Below, piece by piece: positions 61,171-64,000 of a stretch of DNA of 64,000 nucleotides (its first letter is position 1; each line of letters starts with the position of its first letter). Both the position numbers and the translations under genes were made by a program. Origin of the DNA: Clostridium sp. AM22-11AC (GTDB lineage: Bacteria; Bacillota; Clostridia; Lachnospirales; Lachnospiraceae); NCBI RefSeq assembly GCF_003473545.1, contig NZ_QUCM01000005.1, forward strand, positions 198,841-262,840, in the 5' to 3' direction. Under the pieces are notes generated by a model. It was not told where the DNA came from, searched no databases, and worked only from the letters and a program-made list of their open reading frames with translations.

Positions 61171-62712
61171 ATGGCAAAAGAAAAGAAGAAAGGCTTTGTG
61201 CTGCGGGCACTGGACACTGTGGAGCATGTGGGAAATGCTCTGCCCAACCCTGCAACGATTTTCCTGATTTTGACGGGAGTTGTAATCGTACTGTCCGCAA
61301 TCTGTGCGGCTTGTGGCGTATCGGTTACATATGATTTCCTGGACAACTCAAAGGGAGAAATCACCCAGAAAACCGTTGCTGCAGTCAGCCTTCTGGCACC
61401 TGACAGCATCCGTCACATGGTAACAACCGTAGTTGGAAACTTTACCGGATTCTTCGCACTTGGAACTGTATTCACCATCATGATCGGTGTAGGCGTAGCG
61501 GACGGAACCGGATTTATGTCTGCATTGCTGCGGAAGGTGGCTGCTTCCACCCCAAAGGCATTTGTGACATCTGTTGTGGTATTCTTAGGAATTATGTCCA
61601 ACATCGCATCTTCTACCGGATATGTAGTTCTGGTGCCATTGGGCGCAGTTTTATTTATGGCATTCGGCCGTCATCCGATCGCAGGCCTTGCAGCAGCCTT
61701 TGCAGGTGTATCCGGCGGATGGAGTGCAAACCTTTTAATCGGAACCAATGACCCTATGTTTGCTGGTATGTCCACACAGGCAGCTCAGATGATCGACCCA
61801 AGCTACAATGTGCTTCCTGTATGTAACTGGTATTTCATGATAGCATCTACCTTCCTGATCACCATTATCGGAACCTTTGTTACAGATAAAATCATTGAGC
61901 CACGTCTGACTCCTTATGTACCGGATGCTTCTGAGCAGGTTCAGGATATCGGTGAGAATGAGAAGCGCGGTATGCGCTGGGCGGGAATTACGGCGCTGGT
62001 TTATATAGCAATTATGGCAATATTAGTTGTACCGCAGAACGGACTTTTAAGAAATCCGGAAACACACGCATTTTTAAGCTCCCCGTTCATGAGCGGAATC
62101 ATTTTCTTCATGATGCTGCTGTTCCTGCTTCCGGGCCTTGCTTATGGTATCGGCGCTGGCGTTATCAAGAATGACAAAGATGTAGTGGAACTGATGAACA
62201 AGACCATCAGCGGTCTTTCCAGCTTTATGGTTCTGATCTTCTTCGCAGCTCAGTTTACTGCATGCTTTAACTATTCAAACCTGGGAACCATCATTTCCGT
62301 TGCAGGCGCCGATTTCTTAAAGTCTGTTGGCTTTACAGGACTGCCGTTGATCATCTGCTTTATTGTACTGACCGCATTTATCAATATCTTTATTGCAGTT
62401 GACTCTGCAAAATGGGCTATTATGGCACCGATTTTCGTTCCAATGTTCATGCGTCTGGGCTATTCTCCGGAACTTACCCAGGTTGCTTACCGTATCGGTG
62501 ATTCCAGTACCAACATCATTGCTCCGCTGATGCCATTCTTTGTATTGACTGTAGCATTCTTCCAGAAGTATGACAAGAAGGCAGGAATCGGAAGTGTTAT
62601 TTCTACCATGCTTCCTTACTCACTGGCATTTTTGATCGGCTGGATCATCATGTTCTGCGTATGGTATGTACTGGGACTTCCGTTAGGACCTGGTTCACCG
62701 ATGTTCTATTAA
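61171..62712 (+). CDS. AbgT family transporter
   Basis: A 513-residue membrane protein of the AbgT (p-aminobenzoyl-glutamate transporter) family. The N-terminus VEHVGNALPNPATIFLILTG matches the AbgT entry helix. VVFLGIMSNIASSTGYVVLV, FAGVSGGWSANLLIGTNDPM and FINIFIAVDSAKWAIMAPIF, plus YRIGDSSTNIIAPLMPFFVL near the end, are family core segments. Members move aminobenzoyl-glutamate or sulfonamide-like compounds or dipeptides. GGAGGGA precedes the ATG at 61171; an opening to 61075 overlaps the lyase gene and lacks a ribosome site. Confidence 0.9.
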   Translation: MAKEKKKGFVLRALDTVEHVGNALPNPATIFLILTGVVIVLSAICAACGVSVTYDFLDNSKGEITQKTVAAVSLLAPDSIRHMVTTVVGNFTGFFALGTVFTIMIGVGVADGTGFMSALLRKVAASTPKAFVTSVVVFLGIMSNIASSTGYVVLVPLGAVLFMAFGRHPIAGLAAAFAGVSGGWSANLLIGTNDPMFAGMSTQAAQMIDPSYNVLPVCNWYFMIASTFLITIIGTFVTDKIIEPRLTPYVPDASEQVQDIGENEKRGMRWAGITALVYIAIMAILVVPQNGLLRNPETHAFLSSPFMSGIIFFMMLLFLLPGLAYGIGAGVIKNDKDVVELMNKTISGLSSFMVLIFFAAQFTACFNYSNLGTIISVAGADFLKSVGFTGLPLIICFIVLTAFINIFIAVDSAKWAIMAPIFVPMFMRLGYSPELTQVAYRIGDSSTNIIAPLMPFFVLTVAFFQKYDKKAGIGSVISTMLPYSLAFLIGWIIMFCVWYVLGLPLGPGSPMFY

Positions 62713-62752
62713 TGAATAACTGACTGATGGTTGAAGGAGAAGGGAAAAACAA

Positions 62753-63937
62753 ATGAGACCAAAGGAATATAGAATTAAGGAACTGCTTCGCGAAAAAGGA
62801 TTGGATGGAGCGATCGTATCCTCTCCGGAGAATTTTCATTATGTAACAGGATTCGGCGGCCATCAGCATACCGTATCCAGACAGCCAGGATTTACCCTGG
62901 CTGTCATGCGGGCTGATGACAAGGTGCCCACCCATCTGACAACGATGGACTTTGAGGCTGCCACATTCCGTATTAAGGCTGCGGGACTGAATTTTGTGGT
63001 AGATCCTTATGATACCTGGGTTGGCTTAAAGACCTGGGATGAGATCGCACACGGAGCGGTTGTGCCGGATAAGACAGCTATGGAAAGCTCCATGGATAAG
63101 CTGGTTCAGTTTATGAAGGCCTGCGATCTGGCGAACAAAAAGGTTGGCGTAGAGCTGGATTACCTTCCAGTTCCTTACTATAAGAGCCTGACTGAAAAGT
63201 TCCCGGAAGCGGAATTTGTGGATATTTCTGATTTATTTGTCTATGCCCGCAGTGTAAAACAGCCGGACGAGATTGAAATGTTCCGTAACCTGTGCCGCAT
63301 TGCAGACCATGGTTTTACAGAGGTAAGCAAAATTGCGAAAATCGGTGTGTCTGAGCGTGAATTGGCTCAGTGCTTCCGGGAAGATGTAATAAAGTCCGGA
63401 TTCTGTGCTCCAAGCTCCTGGTCTATGTTCTCCACAGGCCCATCCAGCGCAAGGCTGACACTGCCGGGAGACGGAGTTGTAAAAGACGGGGATGTGGTGA
63501 AATTTGATGCAGGTGTCAATGCGGAATTTGATTTCTATACCACAGATACCTCCAGAGCATGGATAATCGGAAACGGCGACCCGGCATTGTTAAAATTAAA
63601 GGATCGTCTTTACGAAGGACAGCGCAGAATGATTGCGGCGGCAAAACCAGGCCTTCCTATCAATGAATTGTATCACACTGCATATGATTATGTAAAAGAG
63701 ATGTTCCCCTGCTATCGGAGAGGTCATCAGGGACACTCCATCAGTATGGGACCGGCGACAGCTGAGGCGCCTTACATCAATGCTTCCGAGACAAGACCTC
63801 TGGAGGCAGGAATGATACTGGCAATGGAAGTACCTTGCTACATTGATGGTGTAAATGGTTTCAACATTGAGGATATGGTGCTGATTACAGAGGATGGTTG
63901 TGAAGTGCTGACACCAAACACACCTCATTATCTGTAA
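62753..63937 (+). CDS. M24 family metallopeptidase (Xaa-Pro aminopeptidase / creatinase-like)
   Basis: A 394-residue protein with the creatinase N-domain (about 1-160) and the pita-bread M24 domain. All five metal ligands are visible: D in VKFDAGVNAEF, D in YTTDTSRAWI, H in GHQGHSISMGP, E in ILAMEVPCY and E in NIEDMVLI. It should cleave X-Pro or similar dipeptide bonds. GAAGGAG precedes the ATG. Position in the lyase/AbgT operon suggests it trims an imported peptide or conjugate to release the lyase substrate. The stop at 63937 is within the window; more operon genes may follow. Confidence 0.92.
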   Translation: MRPKEYRIKELLREKGLDGAIVSSPENFHYVTGFGGHQHTVSRQPGFTLAVMRADDKVPTHLTTMDFEAATFRIKAAGLNFVVDPYDTWVGLKTWDEIAHGAVVPDKTAMESSMDKLVQFMKACDLANKKVGVELDYLPVPYYKSLTEKFPEAEFVDISDLFVYARSVKQPDEIEMFRNLCRIADHGFTEVSKIAKIGVSERELAQCFREDVIKSGFCAPSSWSMFSTGPSSARLTLPGDGVVKDGDVVKFDAGVNAEFDFYTTDTSRAWIIGNGDPALLKLKDRLYEGQRRMIAAAKPGLPINELYHTAYDYVKEMFPCYRRGHQGHSISMGPATAEAPYINASETRPLEAGMILAMEVPCYIDGVNGFNIEDMVLITEDGCEVLTPNTPHYL

Positions 63938-64000
63938 AACAGACCGGTTAAGTCCAGCGGTGTGATGTCAAGAAAATAAATGATTTAAAAATCATACATT

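Overview
The window looks like a chromosomal segment from a Lachnospiraceae-type Clostridia (gut Firmicute). This rests on moderate GC with strong AGGAGG ribosome sites, a tyrosyl T-box leader, asnA, cell-wall-binding-repeat proteins, GntR/FCD regulators, YesMN-type two-component proteins, a pyrophosphate-type phosphofructokinase and a TRAP transporter. The assignment is inference from gene content and motifs; no 16S or tRNA gene was seen. No prophage, insertion sequence or CRISPR array is visible.

Layout. 1-12.9 kb: a partial rRNA methyltransferase, two TetR regulators, an MMPL exporter with a secreted coiled-coil partner, fucO, a Na/Pi cotransporter with a clear Pho box, and pdxST. A 22-bp palindrome occurs four times here, in front of rlmI-like, fucO and (twice) the Na/Pi gene. 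12.9-20.5 kb: an accessory island with a LuxR remnant, a run of paralogous acidic lipoproteins (one decayed), DUF3137 and DUF3592-like membrane proteins, a Cys/His-repeat secreted protein, an AbiEi antitoxin remnant and an intact Phd/PIN toxin-antitoxin pair. 20.5-32.6 kb: housekeeping genes (TRIC channel, asnA, deoB, sirtuin-like protein, hisHF, ung, uppP, DAHP synthase, T-box/tyrS, MATE).

32.7-38.7 kb: a GntR-controlled five-gene catabolic operon (two class II aldolases, metallo-hydrolase, Tm-1-like protein, GntP permease) whose substrate I cannot name. 38.9-39.4 kb: a stand-alone transcript of about 500 nt with its own promoter, several hairpins and a terminator, but no convincing protein; it is the best candidate for an undescribed element. 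39.4-45.8 kb: a PflX-like radical SAM protein, AraC, and an XRE-cupin regulator divergent from a MalY-type lyase / M20 hydrolase (nonsense-interrupted) / permease cluster.

45.9-57.4 kb: hexuronate catabolism (uxuA, kduI, kduD, GntR), a PPi-type PFK, a YesMN-like sensor pair and a complete TRAP transporter. 57.7-64 kb: a sigma-54 activator with an unusual winged-helix C-terminus, a well-formed -24/-12 promoter, and the operon it probably drives: a second MalY-type lyase, an AbgT-family transporter and an M24 peptidase. The two lyase clusters look like parallel peptide/amino-acid-conjugate scavenging systems under different regulators.

Gene-free stretches over 300 bp: 9145-9552 (terminators, Pho box, promoter, operators), 12901-13236 (LuxR remnant, terminator), 19198-19774 (AbiEi remnant, TA promoter), 28861-29275 (promoter and T-box), 33509-33839 (terminator, GntR operators), 38684-39410 (terminator, ncRNA). 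The last 63 bases hold nothing recognisable.
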